Below are positions 63,329-64,000 of a stretch of 64,000 nucleotides of DNA, in pieces. Within the stretch, counting starts at the first letter, position 1; each line of letters begins with the position of its first letter. The stretch spans positions 1 to 64,000 of the forward strand of contig JANYDC010000046.1 in assembly GCA_025359965.1 (NCBI GenBank), given 5' to 3'. Made by a program: the position numbers and the translations under genes. The stretch is from Pedosphaera sp. GTDB taxonomy: Bacteria; Verrucomicrobiota; Verrucomicrobiia; Limisphaerales; SXQI01. The notes beneath the pieces were generated by a model. The model saw only the letters and a list, made by a program, of their open reading frames with translations. It searched no databases and was not told where the DNA came from.

Positions 63329-64000
63329 GTCTTCGGAGTATTCGACGCCGTAATATCTCTGACCTGCTCCCGAATATCTGACAGTTCAAAAATTTTCTGC
63401 CAGTTCTCCTTAAACAGAACAGGTTTGGCGCGTTTGCTGATTTTGTAGGCGGCGTCAGAAAAGGTCCCATTCACCTCTCCGAAGAGCACTGCAATCTGAA
63501 TGCGCAAATGTCCAAGCACAAAATCACGAACCGCCTCCACTGGCACGCCAGCAGCCACGAGGTGATCATGCCCTTCCTTGACCACTTCCATGCATGTCTG
63601 CGCCAGCGTCTCAACAAGGGCCGGCTCAAGCATTGCCATCTGTTCCAGAGTCACACGATGCGCGCGACTCACCGGGGCATACATTGCAGTCGAAACTTCC
63701 ACACCCAAATCGTAATAACCCTCAGAGCCCCACATCAGCGCCACAACGATGGCCTGCTTGGCGGAAATCCCGCCGTAGAAATCACGAAACCCCTTCTCGG
63801 TGGGCTCCCAATTGAAGACCGAAGGGTGGCAGGGGTGGGCAATGACACAACCAATGTCCTCTCGGTGGGGCAGCTGATTGTCAAGCGGTGCTGCCGGATC
63901 AAGCGTCAACAGGAGCGCCCCAGGTTTCATGCGAGGAACCACGTCCCGCGCGACGGCGCCGATGGCAACATCCGGCACAGCCAAAATAACGACATCCGCG
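63325..64000 (-). CDS. NAD-dependent PGDH_C-domain oxidoreductase (5' end outside window)
   Basis: The frame is open to the window edge, and the visible part starts inside a Rossmann fold (ADVVILAVPD), so the N-terminus lies beyond 64000. At least 224 residues are seen, including HPCHPSVFNW and FYGGISAKQAIVVALMWG. This fits the phosphogluconate-dehydrogenase-like C-terminal (PGDH_C) family, which includes D-apionate oxidoisomerase (ApnO). The gene leads a sugar-transport operon here. The exact substrate is not visible. Confidence 0.75.
   Translation of the reverse strand, partial: ADVVILAVPDVAIGAVARDVVPRMKPGALLLTLDPAAPLDNQLPHREDIGCVIAHPCHPSVFNWEPTEKGFRDFYGGISAKQAIVVALMWGSEGYYDLGVEVSTAMYAPVSRAHRVTLEQMAMLEPALVETLAQTCMEVVKEGHDHLVAAGVPVEAVRDFVLGHLRIQIAVLFGEVNGTFSDAAYKISKRAKPVLFKENWQKIFELSDIREQVRDITASNTPKT

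Overview
The window most likely comes from a member of the Verrucomicrobiota (PVC group). Pointers are two secreted cytochrome c / sorbosone-dehydrogenase-like proteins, one with the PVC layout of propeller, HEAT region and C-terminal CxxCH; a DUF1080 (3-keto-disaccharide hydrolase) protein; a PEP-CTERM-like protein; an ECF sigma factor with a membrane-anchored extension; and many secreted, beta-rich proteins. I cannot assign a genus. No rRNA, tRNA, CRISPR array, insertion sequence or phage gene was seen; this looks like ordinary chromosome with a large accessory biosynthetic block.

Layout. 1-8.2 kb: end of an unknown gene, a D-threonine-aldolase-like PLP enzyme, an ECF sigma factor with two LTxxQ (Spy/CpxP-like) partners, a second ECF sigma fused to a membrane and helical domain, a secreted alpha/beta hydrolase and a DUF1080 protein. 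8.4-17.4 kb: mostly housekeeping and small-molecule genes (PEP-hydrolase-like TIM barrel, lspA, miaA, a large secreted beta-helix protein, an unknown gene + Rieske protein + ispD, and a TIM-barrel isomerase with a Gfo/Idh/MocA oxidoreductase). 17.4-24 kb: large PVC cytochrome, PEP-CTERM-like protein and an Lnt-like nitrilase-fold protein. 24-28.2 kb: E1-alpha/E1-beta/E2 of a 2-oxoacid dehydrogenase, then a secreted GH43 protein. 28.4-35.1 kb: a FecR-TPR-beta-barrel fusion whose ribosome-binding site lies in a strong hairpin, an Ig-like lipoprotein, and a CHASE2 adenylate/guanylate cyclase.

35.7-56.1 kb is the standout region: two convergent, tightly overlapping operons (7 genes on +, 12 on -) that together look like an aryl-polyene/flexirubin-type type II polyketide system. 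It holds two acyl-activating enzymes, two acyl carrier proteins, ketosynthases, a chain-length-factor-like protein, two hotdog dehydratases, three acyltransferases of PlsC/LpxL type (one of them a domain in a fusion), a GT2-DUF2062 protein, an MMPL exporter, a LolA-like carrier and a DUF3261 lipoprotein. Unusual parts are an MMPL-PlsC-methyltransferase fusion, a ketosynthase fused to a dead ketosynthase, a condensation-type acyltransferase, a C45 autoproteolytic acyltransferase and a polysaccharide deacetylase. No ketoreductase gene is present. My reading is that a polyene acyl chain is started by an activated acid, extended on an ACP, moved to the outer membrane through MMPL/LolA/DUF3261, and attached to an envelope acceptor.

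56.3-64 kb: a secreted cytochrome c / sugar dehydrogenase, then a minus-strand operon with a CUT2 (ribose-type) sugar ABC transporter, a TIM-barrel enzyme and an NAD-dependent PGDH_C-family enzyme cut by the window edge. This could be a D-apiose/D-apionate-type sugar catabolic operon.
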